64,000 nucleotides of DNA from Epiperipatus broadwayi. Lineage: Eukaryota; Onychophora; Udeonychophora; Euonychophora; Peripatidae. The translations under genes were made by a program, and so were the position numbers. The DNA lies in NCBI GenBank assembly GCA_028023455.1, contig JAQFVV010012396.1:23473292-23537291 (forward strand), given 5' to 3'. Below the pieces are notes generated by a model. The model did not search any database and was not told where the DNA came from. It saw only the letters and a list, made by a program, of their open reading frames with translations. Of this stretch, positions 49,441 to 63,086 are shown one piece after another. Each line of letters starts with the position of its first letter. Position 1 is the stretch's first letter.

Positions 49441-49518
<78 letters not shown>

Positions 49519-49529
49519 ATATATATATT
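49441..49529. repeat. Interrupted TA microsatellite
   Basis: Long TA runs interrupted once by G (TATGTATA) and once by GATA, followed by TTGGGAATGAC. Confidence 0.95.
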
Positions 49530-52500
49530 GGGAATGACTGGGTCATACGATTGAGTTATTAGTATATACATGTATTAATAAATATTAGAATTTAAGCTCT
49601 AACTTGTGTACTTATTTGAGTTATGAGACTCTTATAATTTCTGGGTTATTATTTATAAAAGCTTACTGATCTTCATGACCATATATTTCTAAAAGAAATA
49701 AAATAATAAGGTTTATAGGGCAGATAGGAAAATTATAAAAGTATATAAATACCATTTCTTTGTAAGATAACTTTGGCCTCGTTCTTTTGATAGATATTGT
49801 CTCCCTGACCTTGAGACTGAGCTAGTCTGGATAAGGCACCCAATAAAGTCAACTGGAACTGTTTTTTTTTGTTTTTGAGGGGTATAATTTTTATTAATTG
49901 ATAAGATTGGTGCTTGAGGTCGGACACATCCGATGCTCATAAATATACCTACTCGAAGCATGGGTAATAACCTGTTCTCACTTAAATTTTTAGAATAGGA
50001 TCATAGATAGACTAATAAAATATAGATGGACTGTTTTATTTTATATTCATATGAGTAAACATGTTTAAGTTTATATTTATAATGTGAAAAGAATAATAAT
50101 ATCTATACATTTGTTATCAACTGTATATTCATTAGAAGGCAGATAATGACAATGGAAATATGTTGTTAAGAGATTTATATGATTGAAATGTTATTTTGAG
50201 AAATAATGAACTTTAACATGAAATGATTAAGAAAATATTTATTTTTGTATGGGTCTTTTGCCACTTTACTAAATTAAGTTTATAAATAACATAATATTGA
50301 ATCAGTGATAATAAGTTTCTTCTGTACCTATATAGAAAAAAGTTTCTTTTAAGTTCAGTATATATTACACAAAAACTTGTTTGAAGTTAAATAATAATAA
50401 AAATATAGCAGTCATTCTGAAGTTAGGGATTTCTGAATGAATCTTGCATCTGAAATAAAATATCCATTGAAAGATGAAGGTTTTGATGCAAGATTAGGAG
50501 GTGTTCGTATTTAGCTATATTATTATAAGTAAATCATTAGTGCATTACAATTATTATAATAAATTACTTGCTATTAAATATATAAGAAGATATATTGGTG
50601 ATAAAGATTATAAAAGCATTCCACACTTTCCTACACTTTAGAATAAAATATTTTATAGCATCATGTTAATATAGTTAAGCACTGGATAGTTAAAATGAAT
50701 ATATGTGATTATATAACATCTTTCAGAAAACACACATTTTTGTGAAATATTTAAAATTGTTGAATTGAAAATGAAAGCTATTTCTATTAAAGATAATCAA
50801 GAGTTAGATAAAACTATTGACATGGAATTGGAGCAATATTAAAAGTGATAAATGTTATTCACTGTAAAATAATATATTAAAGAGTTAGTTGAAATTATAT
50901 GTACTTATTCAATGCTAATATGTTAATAAATTCTGTGTTTTATGTAATTTGTTTCCGTTTAGTTTAGCATTATATATGTAAGCGTGACATAAAGAAGAAA
51001 TCATCCTCATTAAAAACATAAAAACCAAGTTGTGTATTGGTATCTATTTTATTCTTGATGGAATTAGTTTTGGAAAGCATTCAGCCACATAATATTACAA
51101 GCTGTATCTTAGATTCTCAATTAAGTGCATTCCAGAACACTTAGACAAATTATTCAAGATATAATAGAGTAATATGGTTTAAGGAAAATCATAATTTTTA
51201 GTAAAGAAAAAATAATCTCATCTATAATTGATATCAAAGTATGTGTCTAAATAATAATTTTGGTTTGTTGATTTATTACAAATAATTAGTCTCCATCATA
51301 AATAAAATTGCAACTAAATGCATTCTAGGCTTATGAATTTGAAGATTTTAGATCAACAATTTTGTTTTAAACTTAATTATTAGTATTTTCAAAAGATGCT
51401 TTTTTATAATCTATTAGTGTAATTTCTACATAAAATCACAATGTGTTGATTTAAATTTTAGTATAATATTCCTGAAATCATGTGTTATTTAATTTCAGGG
51501 ATCAGATTAACAATTTTTAACTCATCATATTGATTTTTTTTTTACCTAATATTAATATTTAAAGTAAATTCTGCTTAAATGTATTGATCACAATATTTCA
51601 GTCATATTTAAAACCAATTATTTTTATGTGTTGAAATTTTTATCACCATTATTTATCTGATATTTTATTTTAATAGAAAAAAAAAAGATATGAAGATGAT
51701 TCACTGTCAAATACCAGACAAGCAACCAAAAACAATTAATTTATTCGATTAATTTTAACACACATACACATAAAGATATCCACAATCAGGGTAATGTTTA
51801 TTTTCTCTGCATTTAACTGTCAATCATTGCTATTTGATAGTTTTCTATCCTTTGAGATAGAGGACTATAGTTTAATTGATTGTTATGATTGGGAATATAA
51901 AAAAAAAAATATTTGTGCACAGATTGATTAAACTCATCTTTAAGAACCTAACTGAAGCCTCAGTTAAATTTTTTTAAATAATTGAGAAAAAATATTATAT
52001 TCTTAATTATAAAACTTAAAGATAAAAGTCATAAACATTTTAATACTTGTTGATGTATGTTTATTTATCCTATGAGTTATTGCATAATAATAATAATAGT
52101 TGAAAAGAAATGAAAGGTGTGAAGTCGTCATTATAAATTTGTCCTATTTAATTTTTTAAGTTTTTAAAAAGAAATCAAAAGATCTCAGTTAATTTAATGG
52201 CAAATTTCTTTTTGGATCCATTTTCTAAACAACATCAAATATTTTCAACCGTGATACTATGAACGATCTATTTTTCATTAGTTAGTCTACTTAAAATAAG
52301 GTTCTTGAAAAAATTTATAACATAAATTTGCATTATAATTAAACAAAATGCTAAAGCATTGTTAAAATGTGAACTAAAAGATGATTTTATTTCGTCTCCA
52401 ATAAGTTGTTCTTTAATTATTTTTTTATAAAAATAAATACGAATATTGTCATTATTATTTAATATTTTCATTTTATTTATTTAATTTTTCCCATATGCGC

Positions 52501-53165
52501 TGAGAAGAAACTGTGATTATATTTACTTCGAAATAATTGTATCATGTGATATTCATTAATTGAAGTTTAATTATACATTATTTGTTTATTAATGAATTAT
52601 GTAAAATCTTTACTGTCAGTTAAAGTCTTTATTTAATATTACGTGTTTTTTATCACAAGTTTTAAGTAATTTGCATTTATAATTATATTATTATTATTAA
52701 TTGAAGAAAAGCAAAAGTATATTAAAAAAAAAAAATCAAAAATTATTTATTTTAGTAAAAAGTGTTTTTCCATTATAAAATATCAAATTATTTTTTTTCA
52801 AATAGTAGCAATATATATATATGTATGTGCGAAATAATACAAAAGTAAATATTCTTTTCTATAGACCCGATGTTAAATATTTTTATTTATCATCATCCAT
52901 ATCTTAAATGGATTTATCTAAAGTTAAACGAAATATTTCTCCAGATGAAATAGATATTCATCATTATGATAAAGCATAAACTATTCATTCATTCAAAAGA
53001 GTATTCTAGCATGAGAAATTTTCAATATAATTACCTCAATAAGATAAAATATTATAAAACAGTTAAATAATTTTGTGGTTGAGAGTTTATAGAGTATAAT
53101 CCATAAAGTTTGATTTTAAACTATCATTATATCATTGCACCAAGTGGTGTTGGAAAATGTGATCT
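49530..53165. other. AT-rich spacer; one G+C-richer island
   Basis: The island at 49760-49970 has overlapping minus-strand frames of 64 and 82 codons that match nothing recognised, and an AATAAAG on the plus strand. It may be part of an old LTR. The rest has no recognised feature. Confidence 0.4.
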
Positions 53166-53168
53166 ATA

Positions 53169-53191
53169 TATATATATATTGTGGTGGGAAT
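53169..53191. repeat. Left copy of 23-bp direct repeat
   Basis: TATATATATAT followed by TGTGGTGGGAAT. An identical copy lies at 56674-56696. After it the two sequences diverge at once (AACC against TACG). Confidence 0.9.
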
Positions 53192-56100
53192 AACCATATA
53201 TTTTAGTATAAAATATATTAACTGATGTAACTAGTATAAAAATTTCTCTTTCTTCTTTTGGTGATTTGATTGGCTTGAGCTGCACTTTGAACAGATTACT
53301 CTCTTATATTATTTTAATAAATTTAAATTTTGCTTCGTTCCATATACTAACTCATATCAAAACGTTTAACTTTTTAAAAATTTGACAACACATAAAAATT
53401 TAGTAAAATATTATTAAAAATAATATTTTGTTTTATTTGTTTAAAATGATCTTAAAAATTATTTCTATTAAATTTACAGAACCATTTATTCAGTTAAAAT
53501 TAATTATTAAAAATAAATACAGTAATTACATATGCGTCTCAGTAATAAAAGAAAAGAGCGCGAATTTAGGGAAGATCGTCTGTTAGTTTTGCTTTTGGAG
53601 GGAGAAAAAGAAAAGAAAATGGTAAAGGCAAATGGTGTAAATTTGATAAGCTTAATTTTAAAATAGTTAATAAGTAAACGGATTACCACAAAATTTGCTA
53701 CAAACGTAAATATAACATAGTGGTAATTAATTATAAGATGCATTGCTAAATTTAAAAGTCTGTTCAAGTCGGCTGGCCAAGTGGATCAAATCACCGGTAA
53801 TAATTTCCAATATTACATTTTTAAAATGTCGGAGCTTCCCAGTTTAAGTTTGAAAGAATTAAATATAGGATTTTGGTATGTTTTGAAATATTTATTATTC
53901 TACAATTTGGAAAAATTAAATAAGTATTTTAATTACAGAAGTTTTATGAATATGAAAATTTGTTTTTTAAAAAAGAAGAATTTTAAGTTAAAGTAAAACG
54001 TTAAAGTTATCAAAATATTTTAATATTTCCGTTTTTTAATTCTAATAAAATATAATATTGATTGATATTTAACTTTACAATGCCATTAATATTTGCTAGT
54101 TAATTTGTTTAACATTTGGATAATAAACATTCTTCAAATAATTAATCAAAGCTATTTTATAATTGTATCGTCGGTTTGAAATGAATAAATTAATTGCTGT
54201 AATTAGTATTCCCGGATTAACGCATGGATAAATAAATACTTGCATGGATGTGATAAACTTGGAACACTTTTGATAGAGAAATGTAGAGATTAATAACTTT
54301 ATGAAAAACATTTTCATTTAAATTCTGTGTATCATGTTTTAAAATTGTTTCATGTTTGGGGAGCCACGCAAAATCGTTAATCTAATATTGCTTATAATAA
54401 CTAATCAAATGGATAGAATTGCATGTATGGAATTTAACTACAGTTATAGCTATTACCTCGTATACTTATTATTCTACACATCGTACATGGATTCCACGGA
54501 TCATATTAGGAATTATAAAATGCTATACAATCCAATTTGTGATACACACATCTGCTAAAATTCATGTATTGAACTATAAAATGCTTTACATTTAGTTTTA
54601 TCACACACACACCGTTAAATTTTATATATTTGATGAATAATGTATTGTTTAATTTTATCGTTATATGAACTTGCATGTGAAGTTCAAAAGTTATATTTAT
54701 TAAGTTTAAATTAATAAGGGTTGAATAAAATATTTATTCAAGAGAATAGCGCTTGCGGAAAAGCTTAAACAGTACTAAATGAATTCATGAGATATATCAA
54801 TCTTTGTGAAATGTTTTGTGAGTCTTTCCAGATTTATATTCCTATGCCAATATTACTTATATTATATTACACATGTTTATTTTAAGCAAGATAAGTAGTA
54901 CATTAGTTGTCCTGATTAGCGTAACATTTTATTATGCAAGAACCCACATTTGCTAAAGTGTTAGTGTTTTTCTGAATAGTCAGAATAACTGAGGAGGATG
55001 ATTTTGCATTTTAATGTGAAGTAAATAATAATGTTGTTTTAGAATGTTAAAGGGCTTTAATCTGTGCTGGTGGTTAATCCGCAGATTATTTTAATTGCCA
55101 TTTTTGTATTTTACACACATTCCTGCGCCGGTGGTTAATCCGCGGAATTGTGTGATTATACGTATTACTTTATGATGGTGTTTAAATACACAAAACGTTT
55201 AGTATTATTTAATTCCTACGTGTAGATGAATGCATCCACAGGAATATGTTTTGCTTCACAGATATAAGTTGGGCAAAGTATTTTAGTTCATCTGCTAAAT
55301 CACCTTCTTCATTTGTAAGCATAATTTATCAGTTAGATTATTAAATGGTAGCAGGACATTCTATTCAAGTACTTCATAATAATTAACTGTTGGTTGATTA
55401 TTATTAACCGGAATGTAAGTTTAAATTTTCACTTTAATTAATGATTACATTATAGCTAAATCATACAGACATCATATTATTTATTATATTATTATAGGTG
55501 TACAGTAGGGATTATTGAATCTGGAAATGATGTTCAATATTTCATGAATTGATGCTGAATTTACTATAAATTCCTCAATATTCATTGTATTAGATTGAAA
55601 TAAGGTATGATTAGATTTTAAAACTGTACCTATGAGATGTTATTGAAGAAAGTCAAGGGAATTATCATTTATTTATTTTATTTGTTTATTTATGTTTTAT
55701 TTAGAATATTGAAATTAATTACTTATTGTTCATAAATTTGTAAATAAACGTTGATTTATAATTAAACTTACTGTGCCGTTGCTATGTGTCATTCATAACA
55801 TCAGAAATCATAAATTTTGGATAGAGCATACATTGAATAGCATACATTGAGGTACATATTATTGTCTACATGATATAAGTGTTTATTAATATTTTTGAGA
55901 AAACATTTAGATGCTTTTCGTCTTTGGTAGTTTATGATGAGTAAGGTACAATAAAATCCCATTTACCTTTTCCATCATTGTGGCTTTGCGTAGTTGATTC
56001 TAGTATAAAATTATAAATGAATTATTAAACTTGTAAACAGATTTACTAAATAATGACATGATTAAATATATTTACTTAACGTTCTTAAATTGTCATTTGT

Positions 56101-56673
56101 CAGTATAATAAGAGTCTCAGTAATATGATAAACTATAAAATCAGAACCCAAGTATTTATGTTTATTTATTGCAAAGCTTTACCTGGACTAGCATTTGTAT
56201 TAGAAATCATATAGATGGTTTAAAATTTAATAATCTTATGTAATTCCACAAATTATGCCATCTTGTACATGGTCGGCCATAGGGTCGCATACCATAAAAA
56301 TCGCAAATTGAGGTTTAAAAGTAATAACATTGCACTTATAATTTGTTTAATGTGTTTTATAATAATACTATGATAGGTCTTCGTGGTACACCCTGGCTGC
56401 GATTAAATTAAATTGTAAAAAGTTTATGTTAGATCATTAGTTTGGTCTGTAGTTGTGGTCTTTGGTGCATAAAATAGATAGCATGATATGCTTTTGGATA
56501 CAGCTCTTAATAGCTGACAATGTACAGCAGGAATTGATTAGTGATCGAAGTTACAATTCCTAGTGCACTTATATTACATAATTGGGACCACACAATCAAA
56601 TGGTTACAATTTTGATGCTGCAACGTGTTCATCGGCACGATGGGTAGTTGAAGGGGCGAGCAGTCGGTTACAT
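53192..56673. other. 3.5-kb segment bracketed by 23-bp direct repeat
   Basis: Starts AACCATATATTTTAG and ends CAGTCGGTTACAT. It has more CpG than its surroundings (for example GAGCGCGAAT near 53557, GCGCCGGTGG near 55126). No transposase, reverse transcriptase or LTR pair was found. It includes a possible short exon at 53826-53875 and the 25-bp repeats at 55063 and 55123. It is either a unique insertion with a long target duplication or ordinary DNA between two copies of a microsatellite-linked motif. Confidence 0.4.
53826..53875 (+). CDS. Possible first coding exon (very tentative)
   Basis: ATG at 53826 in the context AAAATGTCGG opens MSELPSLSLKELNIGF, and G|GTATGT at 53875-53881 would serve as splice donor. 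The preceding 300 bp have unusual CpG content for this window. No downstream exon was recognised and no similarity is claimed. A chance frame is quite possible. Confidence 0.2.
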
Positions 56674-56696
56674 TATATATATATTGTGGTGGGAAT
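56674..56696. repeat. Right copy of 23-bp direct repeat
   Basis: Identical to 53169-53191, followed by TACGTTCAAACCCC. Confidence 0.9.
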
Positions 56697-56699
56697 TAC

Positions 56700-59600
56700 G
56701 TTCAAACCCCTTTCATATCATTAATAATATTAGTTTAAGGCAAGATCTTATAAACAAAATAAAGATTAGGAAAAAATTGCAGATAAAACAACAGATGTCT
56801 CTGTTGATATATATGCATATAGACATAGAATATATGTATTTGTGATATGTAAATCATCACATATCACATATCTTTGTTTGCTTAAAAATATGGGTACAAA
56901 ATGACTAATTCTTATCAAGAATAAAATTGGTGTTGATCACTTATTATTTACTAAAGTGAACCCTCATAAAACATGTGTGTTGATTAAACCTTTATTTTAT
57001 TCATTAAAATACTTCTTTGATCTATAATAATTCATGTTTATGTCTTAAACCGCTGACATATTTGTTTCAAATGTAACTTTCAGTTCTGTTAAAAATTATT
57101 CGTCTTCTAAATAAATTTTTACATTGGATAAAATATTTTGAATTTGAGGTCATGAATATCATGAAGATATCCTTTGATGTTAAATGAAGTTGGTTTTTTC
57201 AAGTGAATGATGGGAAGATTATTTTGTTTGGCATATATATGTGCTATGTTTGAAAAGATCTATTTCTGGTTGTGGAAGAATTTTAGTAAAAGTTTGCTTT
57301 TTTGACTAGTATTGTAATGTTGTATGAATTTTTATTTTATTTTTACTTTGTGTATCAAACTGTGGCAAAATTTTAATCAAACATCATATTTAAAAAAGCT
57401 TATCATTGGTTTGAATTGTTTTTTTTCTTTTTTATATTAGTGAATAAGGCTATGAACTTAAATTACTCTTAGCTACTGAATACATTTTTTTCACTTTAAT
57501 TATGTACTTTTTTTAATTCTTCACTTTTATGCCATATTTTTATTTAATGCTGTGAAATACATTTAATCATGTTTATTTTTTAAAAAATAATATACATATA
57601 AATTCCTTATGTTGTAGTTGTTAGTTCATCTGTTGGTCATGTATATGATGTAGAACAAATCTGGGCCAAGTAAAAGTTTTTATTCAAATTTCAAAAGGGA
57701 TTAGGATTTTTTTTTCAAGCAATAAGAATAACAGATCCTTCAGAATGAATTTAATTATTAGTCAAAAAATGGATATCTAGCTATTTCTAGCCAAATAGTA
57801 TAAAAATAATGAAATACTGTTGAATGAGTAATGTAGTGAGAAATGCTTATTTTTTCACTATCCATCATTAAAAGAACAATTAAGAAAAAACTATGGCTTA
57901 GAATAGGCTATCTAAAGTTTGGAACATTTTAAAAAATAAAATTTTTTTATTGGATTATTTACATGAGATTCTGCTAAAAGTATATATTTTTAATTTTATG
58001 AAAAAAAAAAAATACTGAAATTATAAAAATAATAATAATTTTGCAAATACACTACCTCTATTCATTATAAAGACTGATTAAAACTTCCAGGCAACAATTA
58101 ATTTGAATCTAGTTACTACAAAGTTAATACCAAAACATTACCTATGTATTCAGATCTGGGTAAGATAGCTAAAAACTTTGAAAAAAAAAACACTAATGAC
58201 CTGAATACTAACAATTAATTTGATTAAATAAGTTCAATAAACTAATGAAGAAATTTATTTCAAATCAGTAAACAGTAAGTTCAACTATTAACTAAGCATA
58301 TATTGTATAATAAAATAATTTTGTCAAGTAACTATATAGAACAGAGTTTTATATCTTCTGTGCTTGAATGGTAAAATGTTAATCTTACAAATGTATATAG
58401 TTGATTCTCTTTCCTACATCACCAGATGAGATGTGAAGAGATGCACTGTGGATTTTCCTTTTCCACAATCAGGAATTTCTCAGCCACTATGCCCAGAGAA
58501 ACCTGTTAGCCACCTGCCTTCCCTTTTCACTGCCCACCCTAAGTTTTTCCCATATTTTTTACTATTCTGCTCTATCCCAGTTCCATCTAGTCTTTGTTTG
58601 CTCTATGGACTTTATATGTAAATCCTCTTTAACTTTTCCCAAACTCAACATAAAAACCAAGAACCCACTTTCTGAATAATTACTTTGTTTATATTTATTC
58701 TCCAACAACTTCATTATGTGGTGCCCTTTATAAATAAATCTGATGATAATATTGGAAAGGTGGATATTCGTATGACATTGAAGCACATTTTAATAGTAGA
58801 TTTAACCGACCAAATATACTGACAGTTACAGTATAAATATTTTTTCAATCATTTTTATTTATTTAAATATTTTTTTATTTTACTCATAAAATTGTTTGCT
58901 TTTTGAGGATTACAATATGATTTGCCTTACTATGTACAATGTTATCATATCTGTATCATATTTATCTGGGTTCTTTACTAAATTGATTATAAAAATCTAA
59001 ATATATATATAACTATTCAGTTTATATCAATAATTTAAACATCAGATTTCTATTTATAATACAAAAATTACACTTTGAATTTATGATTTAATGTTTCTAT
59101 TAGGGATTATGTAACTTTATAATTTATTCTCTTGGCACATATATACATATGCACAGAAGGAAAATAAAATTTAAAGGTGCTTTAATTAATAAATATTATT
59201 TTTATTTTAACCTTCTATATTTTTATAAATTTGTTTGCATTTTGAAATCTTTTTATAAATATATATTTTTAACAAAAAAGAAAAAAAAGGCATAAACGTA
59301 GTTATTTGGTGTCAAATTTGACATTTTCTTTGATTTATTTATTTTTAAGTTAGCATCTGTTAACTGAAATTAATCTCAAATTTTGCGGTGCTATTTTAAA
59401 ATTATGATGATTAGTTGTTGATGTAACTAACATATCAGTGTCAACAATTTCAATAATCTGAAGTTGCAATCAATCAAAGCCTATTAAAAAAAACACACGT
59501 TGAGTATTAAATGTTTATTTGTTTATATAAACCTAGGATTTAATGGCTTGAAATTTTAAAACTGAAAAAAACTATGTTTTGAATTGTTGGGGGTATTGAT

Positions 59601-59765
59601 GTTATAATTACTTAGTAGTCTGCGAATTTTTTTGATATAAATCATAAAAAAAATATTACATGTAGTTCTTTCACACTTTATTGCAGTTAATTTATTTGAA
59701 TGAGGTAAATGTTATATATCTAGTCAAGATTAATACTACATCACTGGTTTATTAAGTAAAGACGA
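56700..59765. other. AT-rich spacer, no recognised gene
   Basis: The patch at 58430-58640 is richer in C and has a 62-codon plus frame with no recognised motif. The remainder is AT-rich. Confidence 0.45.
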
Positions 59766-59769
59766 ACAG

Positions 59770-61145
59770 ATCTTTTCTCTCAAAGAGATTTATATTGTGG
59801 CTTGGTTTGAGAGTATTTCTTAATAAAATAGTTGTGGAGATGTGAATCTTTATTATTACATTAAAATTACTATAATTATTCCAATTGCCAAAAGAAAAGA
59901 AACTGTTAAATGAGAAGATTATAGGGCAATAAATTTATTATGCTATACTTCTAAAGTTTTAATGAGAATTTGAACTCAAAGTATTTATGGTAATGTTGAG
60001 TATTTTATTGCAGAAAAATAACTTGGTTTTCAAAGAGTAAAAAGTATAAGAAATACTATTGGTGTGGTGTTTTTAGAACAATTGCAGAGATATATATTGA
60101 AATAGATAAAGGAATTGACATATGTTTTGTGGATTTGGAAAAAAGCATTTGATAGAATAATTTTGAATAAAGTTGTGACTAGTTTAAAAAATAAAAAAGG
60201 ATTTTGGAAAGAGAAGATTGATTTGAAACATACTGGGCAGAGGATAAGAATATGAATTGAAAATAATGAGACAGAAGAAGTGAAATAGAAAGATGAATTA
60301 GGCAAGAATACTATATGTCATCTGTTCTTTTTAGTATTTGTTTAGAATACATAATAAAAAAAAATATTTAGACTGTGTAAAAGCAATTTTGGGTAGAATA
60401 ATAAAAATGTATAATATTTGCAGATGATATGTCTCATAACTGAGGATGAAAATCATCTTCTGAATATGTTGAAAAAAATTGGAGGAAGATTATATGGAAT
60501 ATGGAATGAAGATTAAAGTTGATACAACTAAATGGATAGGGACAAATATAAAACAATTGGAAACTGAAATCTATAACAACATGGAACAACAGGTAAATGG
60601 ATTTAGGTATTTGGGTAGTTAGTTGAATGAAAATTGAAGAAGGAAAATAAAGTTAAGAATGACATTTGGAAAAGAAAGCATTTTCTAAGAGAATGAAAAT
60701 ATTTTTGTGGATTGTTGAAGAGACAATTAAGGGAAATATTAATTATATGGTATGTTTGGAGTATATTACTGGGTGATTAAAAAATGTCAACATCGAGTAT
60801 GTTTGGAAGCTTTTGAGATGTGATCATAGAGAAGAATGGATGATTAGTTGGATGAATTAAATAACAAATGAAAAAGATTTGAAAAGAGTAAATGAAAAAA
60901 AATGATGTAGAAAATTAAAAAATAGAAAGACAAACTGGATTGGACATATATTGAAAAGAAAGTATAGTTTAATAAAAGATATTTTGGAGGAAATAGTAAG
61001 TGGAAACAAAAACAAATGATAGAAAACATTGACATTTCTGGATGATATAAGAAATGAGAAGTTCAATTGAAAAGCTGGGAAATGGACAGAATGGAATCAC
61101 AAATTGGATGAATTGGTGGGGAGATTGCTCTTTGAATAGAATACT
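59770..61145 (+). mobile_element. RTE-type LINE fragment: RT core to C-terminus (decayed)
   Basis: Plus-strand translation in shifting frames gives EDYRAINLLCYTSKVL (usually YR-ISLL---SK-L), FIAEK*LGFQRVKSIRN (QFGFR-G), a motif-A remnant (VDLEK and, in another frame, KKAFDR), EYGMKIKVDTTKWIG (EYGMKIN--KTK), QQVNGFRYLGS, and finally NWIGHILKRKYSLIKDILEE. This is the order of an RTE-like reverse transcriptase and its tail. The catalytic YADD region is scrambled (ICR*YVS). The endonuclease half is missing. Confidence 0.78.
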
Positions 61146-62760
61146 ATAAATAATAATGATTACATAATATAACTGATGAAAATTGTATATTTATATAAAC
61201 AAGTTTATTTTAATACATTATGCTATTTTATTGGTTGTAATCATAGTTCTTGAAAATTATTGCTCATTAAATAAAAAGTAAAATAAGAAAGCGTTTCAAT
61301 TTGCCCCTATAGGACAAAAACTTTTCAATAACTTCTTACTGTACAGCAGTGTAGGAAAAGTATTAATTATGAGGCTTTCTAAATGTTATGTAATAATAGT
61401 GAAATTCTTTTAATTTTTTTTTTGCTTTATATTTAAAAACAGACAGATATCCAATTATTGACAAATAGTAGATAGTATGATTAGTCAGTTATTTGAAAAC
61501 AAAATTTCAAACCCATTAAAAATCATTAAGTTTACTTGATTCATATTCTGACCTATTGAAATACAAGATATAATTGAATAAATAATATCCTAATTTTAGT
61601 TGCCTAAGAGGTATATTAAGAATGAACAAATTTTTAGGCAGAGAATAGCTATTAAACTGGTGCAGTGCAATTTTAATTTCCAATTTCCTTTTTTTTTTAA
61701 AATTAAAGACATCATTATTAATGATATAATGTCATAAAAAATACTGTAACATAATGAATAAAAGTCTTTCAATTTCTTCCTGTTCTACAAGACATAGTAA
61801 AGTTCATGTATATCCATCACTATCATTTCCATTGTTTCAGTAACCAGTAAATAGATAAAGAATACTTGCCTCAACTTTCACAGCATTTAGTTAAACACAC
61901 AAATTCCCAAAATGATAATTTTTGCTTGCATTTGAGGTTAATTTTTTCAGTGCATAATTTTTTTTACCCTTTTATGCAGGACTTACAAGCATTCTTTCTC
62001 AGCATCATAATATCATATATATATATATCGTTTTTTCTGGTAAGATTGGTAACGTGATAATTCTTATTTTCGTTTTGGAATCTGCTCTTTTTTAAACTTG
62101 AAGATTTTAAAATGCAGTCAATATTATAAATAATAGAACTGTAGGGAAATTAAAAATCAATATTTATTTTGATCTTTTTACTTTCAAAATTAAAACTTTA
62201 TTTACACATTAGAGTGGATACAAAAGCAATCAATGATAGGATAAAATTATGTCAATAAGAAAGATTCAATGTATACATATAAATGTGGTATGCAAGCCAT
62301 GTATATAGAAATATCAAAAGTTGTATTAGATCAATCATTTAGTCTTAAGAGCAGCAGAAGAAGCTCATGATGGTTAATTAATGCAAGTATGAAAGAAACA
62401 TAAATAAATATAAATAAAATCAAAGTTTATATTAATGCCTTAAGGCAGTGTGTCATGAGCTTAATTAGTTAGGAATATAAAGTAAGTCAAACCTATGTAT
62501 AAGGTTTGGAAATTCCATTGATTAATGATTATCCTGGCCAAAAGAGTAACGAGGATTATAACAATATTTACAACTTGATATAGATAAGTTAATTGTATAG
62601 TATGTAATTAATGCAAAGTTTGTGTATTAAATATATAATATATATGAAAGATCTTCATAGTTAAAGTTAGATTATTCTTAAGTGAAAGATGGGATATGTT
62701 ATTTGTTCAGTGGATGGGAGAAAGTTCAAGTTTTAGGCCTAAGAAATACATGAATTAGGA
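61146..62760. other. AT-rich spacer, no recognised gene
   Basis: Nothing recognisable. Confidence 0.45.
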
Positions 62761-63086
62761 CTCTAGCCTCATCTGGCTCCAGGTTTGGTCAATTAGCCAG
62801 GCTGATAAGTTTGTTTATCCTCATCTTTTATCTTGTAGAGGGATTTGAAAAATTGATTAATCATTGAGTCATCACAGCCATGATCAAATATCATCCTACA
62901 TCTGGTAGTCCAAATTGAGAAGTTCTAATGCTATATTATGGAGATAAGTCCACGAATCACATTGATCCAAAATGTGGCCAATTGACTCCTTCTGTTTGTT
63001 ACATAGGGGACAAAGGGGGTTGATTTTGTAATCCATTTGGTAGTGGAGAAAGGCCCCAGTGGGGAGTGCTCCAAGGATGATTTTTA

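Noticed and set aside
49386-49571. Minus frame of Tyr-Ile repeats
   Set aside because: Translation of a TA microsatellite.
49713-49961. 82-aa minus frame as a gene
   Set aside because: No start context, partner exon or family motif; an old LTR fragment is as likely.
53178-56682. LTR pair starting TGTGGTGGGAAT
   Set aside because: Similarity between the two sites stops after 23 bp, so they are not LTRs.
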